Of a stretch of DNA of 64,000 bases, positions 1-7,753 are shown piece after piece; the first letter of the stretch is position 1; every line of letters starts with the position of its first letter. The translations under genes and the position numbers were made by a program. This DNA comes from Cronobacter dublinensis subsp. dublinensis LMG 23823 (GTDB taxonomy: Bacteria; Pseudomonadota; Gammaproteobacteria; Enterobacterales; Enterobacteriaceae). The stretch covers positions 1,922,001 through 1,986,000 of the forward strand of contig NZ_CP012266.1 of assembly GCF_001277235.1 (NCBI RefSeq), written 5' to 3'. Under the pieces are notes generated by a model. It worked only from the letters and a program-made list of their open reading frames with translations. It was not told the DNA's origin and made no database searches.

Positions 1-1000
1 GCGGTAAGGGTTCACTGTGCGGCAGATCAAGCGTGCGTTTCACGCCGTACAGTCCGGCGAGGCGCACCCCTTTTTGCGCCACCATCTCACCAATAATAGC
101 CGCCTCACGCCCGAGCGGGTGGGCGCGCAGCGCAGCCAGGGCTTGTTGCGCCGCGTCGCGCGCCACGCCGATCACCAGTTTGCCCTCGTTGGCGAAGTTC
201 AGCGCGTCGAGGCCGAGCAGCTCGCAGACGCCGCGCACGGCAGGCGTCAGCGGCAGCGCGCGCTCCTGAAGCTCAATCCCGCAGCCCGCGCTTGCCGCGA
301 ACTCATGCGCCACGGCGTTGACGCCGCCGCGAGTGGCGTCGCGCAAGGCTTTCACGCCCGGCACCGCACGAAGCGCCTGAATGAGCGGCGAGAGCAGGGC
401 GCAGTCGCTTGCCAGCTCGCCCTCAAGCCCCAGATTTTCACGCAGGTTAAGAATAGTCGCGCCGTGATCGCCAAGCGTGCCGGAGACCAGCAGTACGTCG
501 CCGGGCGCAAGCTGTCGCGCCCCCCACTGGAGATCGGCCGGGATCGCGCCAATCCCGGCGGTGTTAATAAAAATTTTATCCGCCGCGCCGCGCGGCACCA
601 CTTTGGTGTCGCCGGTGACTATCTGAATGCCCGCGGCGCGCGCGGTGGCGGCCATACTATGGGCTACATTCTCAAGCGTCGCCATCTCCAGACCCTCTTC
701 GAGAATAAACCCGCAGGAGAGCCAGCGCGGCAGCGCGCCGCTGACCGCCACGTCATTGGCGGTGCCGCAGATAGCCAGCTTGCCGATGTCGCCGCCGGGG
801 AAAAACAGCGGGTCAATCACGTAGCTGTCGGTTGAGAAGGCGATCCGGTCGCCCTTTGCGGTGAGCTCCGCCAGCGGCAGACGTGCCTGATCTTCCTGCT
901 CGGCGAGCCACGGGTTGTCGAACGCCTGCATAAAGAGGCGGTTGATCAACTGCTGCATCGCCTGGCCGCCGCTGCCGTGGGCGAGGGTAATGGTGTTCAT
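1..1000 (-). CDS. hypE: HypE, [NiFe]-hydrogenase maturation protein (partial, C-terminus off window)
   Basis: HypE takes the carbamoyl group from HypF onto its C-terminal cysteine and dehydrates it in an ATP-dependent step to thiocyanate, the source of the CN ligands of the NiFe site. Reading the minus strand from the ATG at 1000-998 gives 333 codons without a stop, beginning MNTITLAHGSGGQAMQQLI and ending HSEPLP at the window edge. The E. coli protein ends PLPRIC, so about three residues, including the essential terminal Cys, lie outside. The start ATG overlaps the hypD stop (ATGA), showing translational coupling in hypABCDE. PurM/AIR-synthetase-like glycine-rich segments are visible. fhlA would be expected next, outside the window. 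Confidence 0.96.
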   Translation of the reverse strand, partial: MNTITLAHGSGGQAMQQLINRLFMQAFDNPWLAEQEDQARLPLAELTAKGDRIAFSTDSYVIDPLFFPGGDIGKLAICGTANDVAVSGALPRWLSCGFILEEGLEMATLENVAHSMAATARAAGIQIVTGDTKVVPRGAADKIFINTAGIGAIPADLQWGARQLAPGDVLLVSGTLGDHGATILNLRENLGLEGELASDCALLSPLIQALRAVPGVKALRDATRGGVNAVAHEFAASAGCGIELQERALPLTPAVRGVCELLGLDALNFANEGKLVIGVARDAAQQALAALRAHPLGREAAIIGEMVAQKGVRLAGLYGVKRTLDLPHSEPLP

Positions 1001-2118
1001 GCTTCACACTCCTCTGAACGATACTGATGCCATGCCGCGCAGGCGCCTTCCGAAGAGACCATCAGCGCGCCAAAGGCGTTTTGCGGGTTGCAGCGCGTGC
1101 CGAACAGCGGACATTCGGCGGGTTTGCAGCGCCCGGTCAGCACATCGCCGCAGCGGGCGAGCGGCGAATCATTGACCTGCTGCGGCGCGGGCGCGAAATG
1201 CGCCTCGGCGTCAAAAGCGCGGTACGGCTCGCGCAGCCGCACGCCGGAGTGGGGAATAACGCCAAGGCCGCGCCATTCGCTGTCGCCTTCGACGCAAAAC
1301 ACCGCCTCGATCGCCTGCTGCGCCGCCGGGTTGCCTGCATCCGGCACCACGCGGCGGTACTGGTTCTCCACGCGGCTTTGACCGGCGAGGCGCTGCTCCA
1401 CCAGCATCAGCACGCCCTGTAACAGATCCAGCGGCTCGAAACCGGCGACCACCAGCGGGCGGGCGAACCGTCCGGCGATAAAATCATAGGCCCCGGTGCC
1501 AATCACCATGCTGACGTGCCCCGGCGCCAGAAAGGCGTCGGTCTGGTTATCGGGCTGCTCCAGCAGGCTTTGCAGGGTTGGGATAAGCGTAATGTGCTGG
1601 CAGAAAAAGTAAAAGTTAGCCACATCGCGCGCTTTCGCCTGCATCAGCGTCAGCGCGGTGGCGGGCATGGTGGTTTCAAAGCCTAAGCCAAAGAACACCA
1701 CCTCGCGCTGCGGATGCTGTTCGGCGATGTGTAGCGCGTCCATCGGCGAATAAACGATACGGACATCCGCGCCCTGCGCTTTGGCCTGCAACAGCGACCC
1801 GTTTTTGCCCGGCACGCGCATCGCGTCGCCAAAGGTGCAAAAAATCACGCCGGGGCGACGGGCGATTTCGGTGGCGTTATCGATACGTCCCATCGGCAGC
1901 ACGCAAACCGGGCAGCCGGGGCCGTGAATAAATTCAATGTTTTCCGGCAGCAGGCGGTCGAGGCCGAATTTAAAAATGGCGTGTGTGTGGCCGCCGCACA
2001 CTTCCATGATGCGTAGCGGATGCTGCGCGGTCGTGGGGAGCAGGGCAGCGCGCTCGCGCAGCCGGTCAACTAAGCGCAGCACCTGGTCGGGGTTGCGGTA
2101 TTCATCGACAAAACGCAT
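997..2118 (-). CDS. hypD: HypD, hydrogenase Fe-(CN)2CO assembly protein
   Basis: 373 residues, the usual HypD length. HypD is a [4Fe-4S] protein that, with HypC, holds the iron atom while the CN and CO ligands are added. Diagnostic motifs are visible: CGGHTH near residue 41, GPGCPVC near 69, GFETT near 150, and the cysteine-rich C-terminus with CPLFGTRCNP and SSEGAC that binds the cluster. The start codon overlaps the hypC stop by one base (TGATG) and the stop overlaps the hypE start, as in the tightly coupled E. coli operon. It acts in the cytoplasm and serves hydrogenase 3 encoded by the divergent hyc operon. Confidence 0.98.
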   Translation of the reverse strand: MRFVDEYRNPDQVLRLVDRLRERAALLPTTAQHPLRIMEVCGGHTHAIFKFGLDRLLPENIEFIHGPGCPVCVLPMGRIDNATEIARRPGVIFCTFGDAMRVPGKNGSLLQAKAQGADVRIVYSPMDALHIAEQHPQREVVFFGLGFETTMPATALTLMQAKARDVANFYFFCQHITLIPTLQSLLEQPDNQTDAFLAPGHVSMVIGTGAYDFIAGRFARPLVVAGFEPLDLLQGVLMLVEQRLAGQSRVENQYRRVVPDAGNPAAQQAIEAVFCVEGDSEWRGLGVIPHSGVRLREPYRAFDAEAHFAPAPQQVNDSPLARCGDVLTGRCKPAECPLFGTRCNPQNAFGALMVSSEGACAAWHQYRSEECEA

Positions 2119-2396
2119 CAGCGGTTCTCCTCGCCATACAGCAGCGCGCCGACATCCGGCTCCACGTCAAACATGTTTTGCAGCGCCTCTAACGTGTCGC
2201 GCGCGTCGCGCTCGTTAATCAGGCTCATGGCGAAGCCGACATGCACCAGCACCCACTGGCCGAGCCGCGGCATGCCCGCCTCGTCATGCGTGCCGACCAG
2301 CGTCAGATCCACCTCGCGCGTGACGCCGCAGACCTCGACGCGCGCGAGGTTGCCGGTGAGCAGCTCGCAGACCTGCCCCGGAATGCCTATGCACAT
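2118..2396 (-). CDS. hypC: HypC, hydrogenase assembly chaperone
   Basis: 92 residues beginning MCIGIPGQV, the invariant HypC/HybG N-terminus whose Cys2 binds the hydrogenase large-subunit precursor and iron with HypD. In E. coli HypC is the chaperone dedicated to hydrogenase 3 (HycE), which fits its place next to hyc. The start lies inside the end of hypB (overlap about 10 nt) and the stop overlaps the hypD start, so the genes are translationally coupled. The C-terminus is acidic and variable, as is normal for the family. Confidence 0.97.
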   Translation of the reverse strand: MCIGIPGQVCELLTGNLARVEVCGVTREVDLTLVGTHDEAGMPRLGQWVLVHVGFAMSLINERDARDTLEALQNMFDVEPDVGALLYGEENR

Positions 2397-3259
2397 CGCT
2401 GTTCCTCCAGCCAGGCAAGCCAGGCGCTCATGCCGTCGCCACGGGTGGCGGAAACCAGCAGGATGGTGATATCCGGGTTGACCTCACGCGCGTACGCCAT
2501 GCATTTCTCAACGTCGAAATTCAGGTACGGCAGCAGATCAATTTTGTTAAGCAGCATCAGCGAGGCGGCGGCGAACATGTGCGGGTATTTGAGCGGCTTG
2601 TCTTCGCCTTCCGTTACCGAGAGCACCGCCACCTTGTGGCGCTCGCCGAGATCAAACCCGGCCGGGCAGACGAGATTGCCGACGTTTTCGATAAACAGCA
2701 CGCCGTTATCCTCAAGCGGCAGGCGCGTCATCGCGTCCTGCACCATCTGCGCGTCCAGATGACAGCCTTTGCCGGTATTGACCTGGATGGCCGGGGTGCC
2801 GGTGGCGCGAATGCGCTCGGCGTCGTTCACCGTCTGCTGATCGCCTTCGATAACCGCGCAGGCCGTGGTGCCCCGCAGGCGTTTGAGCGTTTCCGTCAGC
2901 AGCGTGGTTTTGCCGGAGCCAGGGCTGGAGACCAGGTTTAGCGCCAGCTGCCCGCGCGCGGCGAGGCGCTGGCGGTTGCGCTGCGCTATCTGATTGTTTT
3001 TATCCAGCACGTTGATTTCAATCTCGACCATTTTTCGCTGGCTTAAGCCGGGCGCGTGGGTGCCCGCCTCGCCATGACCGTAATCCAGATCCCCCTGCGG
3101 GGCGACCGCGGGCGTAAACGCGCTGAGGTTAACCGTGGTGATGGGGGCGACCAGGTGCGGGGCGGCGGCGAAGGGGGCTTTGCGAAACGGCGAGTGCGGG
3201 TCGCGCTCATCGCCTTCTATATAGAGGTTGCCGTGCTGGCAACCGCAGGTTGTACACAT
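2387..3259 (-). CDS. hypB: HypB, nickel-inserting GTPase
   Basis: 290 residues. The N-terminal MCTTCGC motif is the high-affinity nickel site of E. coli HypB. It is followed by a modest His-containing linker, far less His-rich than in nickel-storing HypB proteins. The G domain shows the P-loop SSPGSGKTT near residue 112, the metal-site GKGCH near 165, a Cys in GNLVCP near 198 and NKID for guanine recognition. HypB works with HypA to load Ni into the HycE precursor after Fe insertion. It lies three bases downstream of hypA and overlaps hypC. Confidence 0.98.
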   Translation of the reverse strand: MCTTCGCQHGNLYIEGDERDPHSPFRKAPFAAAPHLVAPITTVNLSAFTPAVAPQGDLDYGHGEAGTHAPGLSQRKMVEIEINVLDKNNQIAQRNRQRLAARGQLALNLVSSPGSGKTTLLTETLKRLRGTTACAVIEGDQQTVNDAERIRATGTPAIQVNTGKGCHLDAQMVQDAMTRLPLEDNGVLFIENVGNLVCPAGFDLGERHKVAVLSVTEGEDKPLKYPHMFAAASLMLLNKIDLLPYLNFDVEKCMAYAREVNPDITILLVSATRGDGMSAWLAWLEEQRCA

Positions 3260-3262
3260 TTT

Positions 3263-3613
3263 CTACTCCTGTTCTATTTCCAGACGCTTGATTTGCACGC
3301 TGTCATCGGCGTCGATACGCAGATCCGCGTGGTGGCAATGCGGGCAGCGGCGAACCAGCGTCGTCAGCAGTTGCACGTCACGCTGACAGTGGAGACACCA
3401 GCACTGCGCCTCCTGCTGGCTGAGATGAAGCGCGCAGCCTTCGGCGCGGGTGTCACGGCAGGCCAGTTCAAAACAAAATTCCAGCGCGCCGCGCTCGACG
3501 CACGAGAACGCGCCGATCTCCAGCCACACGCCGGTAACCCTGCGCGCATTGAGCTGCTGCGCCTGCTGTTCGATGATTTCTACTGCCCGCTGGCAGAGTG
3601 TGAGTTCATGCAT
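3263..3613 (-). CDS. hypA: HypA, hydrogenase nickel metallochaperone
   Basis: 116 residues starting MHEL, in which His2 is the nickel ligand. Two CxxC pairs (CWCLHC near residue 73 and CPHC near 90) form the structural zinc site. HypA delivers nickel with HypB to the HycE precursor. It is first in the minus-strand hypABCDE operon, about 30 bp downstream of a near-perfect sigma-54 promoter. Length and motifs match E. coli HypA, so I am confident of the identity. Confidence 0.97.
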   Translation of the reverse strand: MHELTLCQRAVEIIEQQAQQLNARRVTGVWLEIGAFSCVERGALEFCFELACRDTRAEGCALHLSQQEAQCWCLHCQRDVQLLTTLVRRCPHCHHADLRIDADDSVQIKRLEIEQE

Positions 3614-3641
3614 AACGCCTCCGATACGATGCGCTCAGTAA

Positions 3642-3657
3642 TGCAATAAGAGTGCCA
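3642..3657 (-). promoter_or_regulatory. Sigma-54 promoter of hypABCDE
   Basis: The minus strand reads TGGCACTCTTATTGCA, a perfect match to the -24/-12 consensus TGGCAC-N5-TTGCA, pointing at hypA about 30 bp away. In E. coli the hyp operon is FhlA/sigma-54 activated, and the palindromic FhlA-type sites lie just behind this promoter. Confidence 0.93.
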
Positions 3658-3682
3658 GTGCGGATAACGACGGACGGCGGGC

Positions 3683-3726
3683 TGTCGTCATGGGTGTCGA
3701 GGCTGTCGAAATGACATGTCGTGACA
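3683..3726. promoter_or_regulatory. Probable FhlA activator sites between hypA and hycA
   Basis: TGTCG occurs four times (3683, 3695, 3704, 3717) with TGACA partners at 3712 and 3722, forming the palindromes TGTCGAAATGACA and TGTCGTGACA. The cluster sits between two divergent sigma-54 promoters, where E. coli has FhlA upstream activating sequences. That FhlA is the binder is inferred from context and from similar palindromes at the other FHL promoters in this window. Confidence 0.7.
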
Positions 3727-3781
3727 GCGTGCGTGAGGTGACGTTTTGAAATAAATCTTTTAAATACAGCAAGATAAAAAA

Positions 3782-3797
3782 TGGCATGGTTCCTGCT
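3782..3797 (+). promoter_or_regulatory. Sigma-54 promoter of hycABCDEFGHI
   Basis: TGGCATGGTTCCTGCT matches the -24/-12 consensus, with the invariant GG and GC at correct spacing, 36 bp upstream of the hycA ATG. It fits the known formate-inducible sigma-54 control of hyc. Confidence 0.9.
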
Positions 3798-3832
3798 AAA
3801 CAGCGGTATCTCTGTTAAATGAGCGAGAAACC

Positions 3833-4297
3833 ATGATCCTTTCCGAATTAAGCCAGAAGGCGGAATTTATCGCCGACCGCCACCGCTGTTTACAGGCGCA
3901 CTGGCACACCTACTGCAACACGCTGGTCCAGGCGATCACGCTGTCGCGCCAGAAACTGCACCATTCGCTCGGCTGCGAGCCGCAGAACGGGCTCTGCTTC
4001 TTTCTGTTTGAGCATTTTGCTATTCGCGTGGAGCAGGCCGAGGGCTTTCACTGCCGCACGATCAACTACCTGATAGCCCGCCGCGACGGGCGCGATGAGA
4101 CGCTGCTCGCCACCGCGCAGCTTGACACGCAGGGACGGCTTGATGGCGCGGTGGATATTCGCGACCGCGAAAAAGTGCTGGCGCACTATCTGGACCAAAT
4201 CGGCGCAGTCTATGACGGGCTTTACGACGCGGTACAACACGACGCGCCGCTGCGCATCAGCGACATCCTGGCGGCCCGCGATGCGTCGTCACATTAA
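3833..4297 (+). CDS. hycA: HycA, FHL-operon regulatory protein
   Basis: 154 residues (E. coli HycA has 153) and collinear with it by eye: a CNxLVQxITLS segment near residue 30, LCFxLFEHF near 58 and IRDREKVLAHYL near 118. HycA antagonises FhlA-dependent activation of the formate regulon. It is the first gene after the sigma-54 hyc promoter. The 81-nt gap before hycB carries further palindromes of the FhlA-site type. There are no obvious enzymatic motifs or membrane segments. Confidence 0.93.
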   Translation: MILSELSQKAEFIADRHRCLQAHWHTYCNTLVQAITLSRQKLHHSLGCEPQNGLCFFLFEHFAIRVEQAEGFHCRTINYLIARRDGRDETLLATAQLDTQGRLDGAVDIRDREKVLAHYLDQIGAVYDGLYDAVQHDAPLRISDILAARDASSH

Positions 4298-4302
4298 CAG
4301 GA

Positions 4303-4358
4303 CGACATGTCGGGACTGTCGAAATCGCCCGTCATCGTCACTTTTCGTCAAAAATGAC
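4303..4358. promoter_or_regulatory. Palindromes in hycA-hycB gap (candidate FhlA site)
   Basis: Two perfect palindromes, CGACATGTCG (4303-4312) and GTCA-AAAA-TGAC (4347-4358), lie between hycA and hycB. E. coli has a functional FhlA-binding site in this gap. No sigma-54 -24/-12 pair is visible here. Assignment is by position and motif resemblance only. Confidence 0.5.
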
Positions 4359-4378
4359 TATCACCTGAGGAACCGCTG

Positions 4379-4987
4379 GTGAACCGTTTTATCATTGCCG
4401 ACTCCACGCTCTGCATCGGCTGCCACACCTGCGAGGCCGCCTGCTCAGAGACGCACCGCCTGCATGGACTGCAATCCAGGCCGCGTCTGACGGTTATGCG
4501 TAATCAGAAAGACTCCGCACCGCAGCTCTGCCACCACTGTGAAGACGCGCCCTGCGCGCAGGTCTGCCCGGTGAACGCCATCACCCGCGAGGCGGGAGCT
4601 ATTCAGCTTAATGAAAGCCTGTGCGTCAGCTGCAAGCTCTGCGGCATCGCCTGTCCGTTTGGCGCGATTGAATTTTCCGGCAGCCGACCGCTGCATATTC
4701 CGGCCAACGTCAACAGCCCGAAAGCGCCGCCCGCGCCGCCTGCGCCTGCGCACGTCGGGGCGTTTCTCGACTGGACGCCCGGCGTGCGCGCCGTGGCGGT
4801 GAAATGCGATCTCTGCCAGTTCGACGAGGAAGGCCCCGCCTGCGTGCGTACCTGTCCGACCCGCGCGCTGAAGATTGTCGATAACCACGACATCGCGCGC
4901 GCCAGCCGCCGCAAACGTGAACTGACCATTAACGCCGACCTGGGCGACCTGTCGCTGCTGTTACAGCCGCGCGGAGGAGAACAATGA
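4379..4987 (+). CDS. hycB: HycB, FHL electron-transfer ferredoxin subunit
   Basis: 202 residues from a GTG start preceded by TGAGG at good spacing. The product begins MNRFIIADSTLCIGC and carries four [4Fe-4S]-type cysteine groups (near residues 12-22, 45-60, 77-90 and 141-162). HycB docks FdhF to the membrane-bound hydrogenase 3 and passes electrons from formate oxidation towards HycF and HycG. An Ala/Pro-rich linker near residues 113-124 separates the third and fourth clusters. Its N-terminus is closely similar to HydN in this same window. The hycC start overlaps the stop. Confidence 0.96.
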   Translation: MNRFIIADSTLCIGCHTCEAACSETHRLHGLQSRPRLTVMRNQKDSAPQLCHHCEDAPCAQVCPVNAITREAGAIQLNESLCVSCKLCGIACPFGAIEFSGSRPLHIPANVNSPKAPPAPPAPAHVGAFLDWTPGVRAVAVKCDLCQFDEEGPACVRTCPTRALKIVDNHDIARASRRKRELTINADLGDLSLLLQPRGGEQ

Positions 4988-6810
4988 ACGCGATTTTCTT
5001 TTATCAGGCGGCGCTGGGGGCTTTTGGCGCCGGGCTGCTCCTGGCGCTGCTGACCGCCTGGCATAAGCCGCTCAGCGCCCGCCTTGCCGGGCTTGGCGGC
5101 GCGCTGGGTTGCCTGTGCACGAGTGCGGCGGGCGGGCTGTTGCTCATCCACAGCAGCGCCGGGCCGCTTGCCACGCAAGTCGGCACTCTTGATGTGCGCC
5201 TGACGGCTTTCAACGCCATCTGGCTCGCCACCCTCGGCCTGCCGGGGCTCTTTATCTGCCTTTTCACGCTGATCACCCCGCGTGATGGCGAGACACGCGC
5301 CAGCGGCGCGCTGATGACTCTGCTGCTCGGCGCGGCGACGCTTGCCGTCACCGTACAGAGCCTCGGCGCGCTGGTGGTCATGGTGGAGATAGTGGCGCTC
5401 GCCGCCGTGTTCCTGACCCCCGACAGCGCGAGCGGCAAACTCTGGTTCGCGCTCGGGCGGCTCGGCACGCTGCTGCTCGCCCTGGCATGCTGGCTGCTGT
5501 GGCGGCACTACGGCACCCTCGATATCCTGGCGTTAAGCTCGCTCACGGCCGGACAGCCCTTTGGCGCGGGCGTCTGGCTGCTGGGCCTTGCCGGGTTCGG
5601 GCTACACGCGGGCATCGTGCCGCTGCACGGCGGCGTGGTCCAGGCGCATGCGCAGGCCAGCGCGCCCGCCGCCGCGCTCTTTTCCGCAGTGGTGCTGAAA
5701 GTAGGCCTCTACGGCATTCTGGTCGTCTCGCTGATGAACGCCGCGCTGCCGCTCTGGTGCGCCGTGCTGGTGCTGGCGCTCGGCATGGTGACCGCGTTTA
5801 TCGGCGGGCTCTACGCGCTGATGGAGCACAACATCAACCGCCTGCTGGCGTACCACACGCTTGAGAACATCGGCATTATTCTGCTGGGGCTTGGCAGCGG
5901 GCTTGCCGGGATCTCCCTGGGCGAACCGGCGCTCGTCGCGCTGGGTCTGGTCGGCGGGCTTTATCATCTCTTCAACCACAGCCTCTTTAAAACCACGCTG
6001 TTTCTCGGCGCGGGCGCGGTGTTTCATCGCACCGGATATCGCGATATCGAAAAGCTCGGCGGTATCGGCAAAACCATGCCGCTGATATCACTCTCCATGC
6101 TGGTGGGCCTGATGGCCATGGCCGCGCTGCCGCCGCTGAACGGCTTTGCGGGCGAGTGGGTGATTTACCAGGCGTTTTTTGACTTCGGCGCGCAGCCGCT
6201 GTTTATCGCGCGTCTGCTCGGGCCGCTGCTGGCGGTAGGGCTTGCCATCACCGGCGCGCTGGCGGTGATGTGTATGGCGAAAGTCTACGGCGTGACGTTC
6301 CTCGGCGCGCCGCGCACCCCGGCGGCGGCAAACGCCACCGACGCGCCCTGGCTGATGCGCCTCTGCGTGGCGGGACTGGCGCTCTGCTGCCTGGCGGGCG
6401 GCATTGCCGCGCCGTGGCTGCTGCCGCTGCTCGGGCGCGCCGTCCCGCTGCCGCTCGTCACCCAGGGCACGACCGTCTCGCAGCCGGTGATGACGCTGCT
6501 GCTGGCGGGCTCGCTGCTGCTGCCGTTCCTGCTGATGACGCTCTTTAAAGGCGATCGTCTGGCGTCGCGCTCGCGTGGATCCGCCTGGGTCTGCGGCTAT
6601 GACCATGAACAGGCGATGGTTATCACCGCGCACGGTTTCGCCCGGCCGGTTAAGGCCGCCTTCGCGCCGTTGATAGCGCTTCGCCATATCCTTAACCCGG
6701 CGCGCTGGCTGCCTGGCTGGCAGAGCGCCTGCCTGCCCGCGCTCTGTCGCCGTCTGGCGCTGGTCGAGCTGGCCGTGCTGCTGGTGGTCGTGATTTCACG
6801 AGGAGTCTGA
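4984..6810 (+). CDS. hycC: HycC, FHL membrane antiporter-like subunit (NuoL/M type)
   Basis: 608 residues, almost entirely hydrophobic, with about 14-16 predicted membrane helices. It belongs to the NuoL/NuoM/Mrp-antiporter family; conserved segments such as LHGGVVQAHAQASAPAAALF near residue 210 and the Lys/His-containing helix LYHLFNHSLFKTTLF near 325 are visible. With HycD it forms the inner-membrane arm of FHL-1. It overlaps hycB by four bases and hycD starts one base after its stop. Length matches E. coli HycC. Confidence 0.97.
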   Translation: MNAIFFYQAALGAFGAGLLLALLTAWHKPLSARLAGLGGALGCLCTSAAGGLLLIHSSAGPLATQVGTLDVRLTAFNAIWLATLGLPGLFICLFTLITPRDGETRASGALMTLLLGAATLAVTVQSLGALVVMVEIVALAAVFLTPDSASGKLWFALGRLGTLLLALACWLLWRHYGTLDILALSSLTAGQPFGAGVWLLGLAGFGLHAGIVPLHGGVVQAHAQASAPAAALFSAVVLKVGLYGILVVSLMNAALPLWCAVLVLALGMVTAFIGGLYALMEHNINRLLAYHTLENIGIILLGLGSGLAGISLGEPALVALGLVGGLYHLFNHSLFKTTLFLGAGAVFHRTGYRDIEKLGGIGKTMPLISLSMLVGLMAMAALPPLNGFAGEWVIYQAFFDFGAQPLFIARLLGPLLAVGLAITGALAVMCMAKVYGVTFLGAPRTPAAANATDAPWLMRLCVAGLALCCLAGGIAAPWLLPLLGRAVPLPLVTQGTTVSQPVMTLLLAGSLLLPFLLMTLFKGDRLASRSRGSAWVCGYDHEQAMVITAHGFARPVKAAFAPLIALRHILNPARWLPGWQSACLPALCRRLALVELAVLLVVVISRGV

Positions 6811-6811
6811 C

Positions 6812-7738
6812 ATGCAAAACATCCTTTTCCCCCTCATTCAGGCGCTGGCGCTGTTCGCGTGCGCGCCGCTGCTTTCGGGCGTGACCCGCGTGGTGCGCGC
6901 CCGCCTGCATAACCGGCGCGGGCCGGGCGTGCTTCAGGAGTATCGCGATCTGTTCAAGCTGCTGGGCCGCCAGAGCGTGGCCCCTGCGGCCGCTGGCTGG
7001 GTGTTTCGCTTCACGCCGTTCGCCATGCTGGCGGTCATGCTGACCATCGCCGCTGCGCTGCCGGTGGTGACGGTGGGTTCGCCGCTGCCGGGCGCGGGTG
7101 ATTTGATTACGCTGGTCTATCTCTTCGCCATCGCGCGCTTCTTTTTCGCCATCGCCGGGCTTGATACCGGCAGCCCGTTTACGGCGATCGGCGCGAGCCG
7201 TGAGGCGATGCTCGGCGTGCTGGTGGAGCCCATTCTGTTGCTGGGCCTGTGGGTCGCCGCGACGGTCGCGGGCTCGACGCATATCAGCCACATCACCGCG
7301 ATGGTTTACCACTGGCCTGTCGCGCGCAGCCTGCCGCTGCTGCTGGCGCTCGCCGCCTGCGCTTTCGCCACCTTTATTGAGATGGGCAAGCTGCCGTTCG
7401 ACCTCGCCGAAGCTGAACAGGAGCTTCAGGAAGGGCCGCTCTCCGAGTACAGCGGCGCGGGTTTCGCGCTGCTGAAATGGGGCATCAGCCTTAAGCAACT
7501 GGTGGTGTTGCAGATGTTCGTCGGCGTGTTTCTGCCCTGGGGGCAGATGACGAGCCTGACCGTGAGCGGCGGCCTGCTGGCGCTCGCGCTGGCGGTTATC
7601 AAACTGCTGGTGGGCGTGCTGGTCATCGCACTGTTTGAAAACAGCATGGCGCGCCTGCGTTTTAACGCCGTATCGCGCGTCACCTGGACCGGTTTCGGCC
7701 TGGCCTTTTTAGCTTTCGTCTCCTTGCTGGCGGCGTGA
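6812..7738 (+). CDS. hycD: HycD, FHL membrane subunit (NuoH type)
   Basis: 308 residues with about eight hydrophobic helices. This is the NuoH/HyfC-like subunit that anchors the hydrogenase arm and forms the interface with the peripheral subunits. Family features visible are NRRGPGVLQEYRDLFKLL near residue 31 and the acidic loop LPFDLAEAEQELQEG near 192. It lies between hycC (1-nt gap) and hycE (15-nt gap) in the operon. Confidence 0.97.
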   Translation: MQNILFPLIQALALFACAPLLSGVTRVVRARLHNRRGPGVLQEYRDLFKLLGRQSVAPAAAGWVFRFTPFAMLAVMLTIAAALPVVTVGSPLPGAGDLITLVYLFAIARFFFAIAGLDTGSPFTAIGASREAMLGVLVEPILLLGLWVAATVAGSTHISHITAMVYHWPVARSLPLLLALAACAFATFIEMGKLPFDLAEAEQELQEGPLSEYSGAGFALLKWGISLKQLVVLQMFVGVFLPWGQMTSLTVSGGLLALALAVIKLLVGVLVIALFENSMARLRFNAVSRVTWTGFGLAFLAFVSLLAA

Positions 7739-7753
7739 TAAGAGAATTGAACG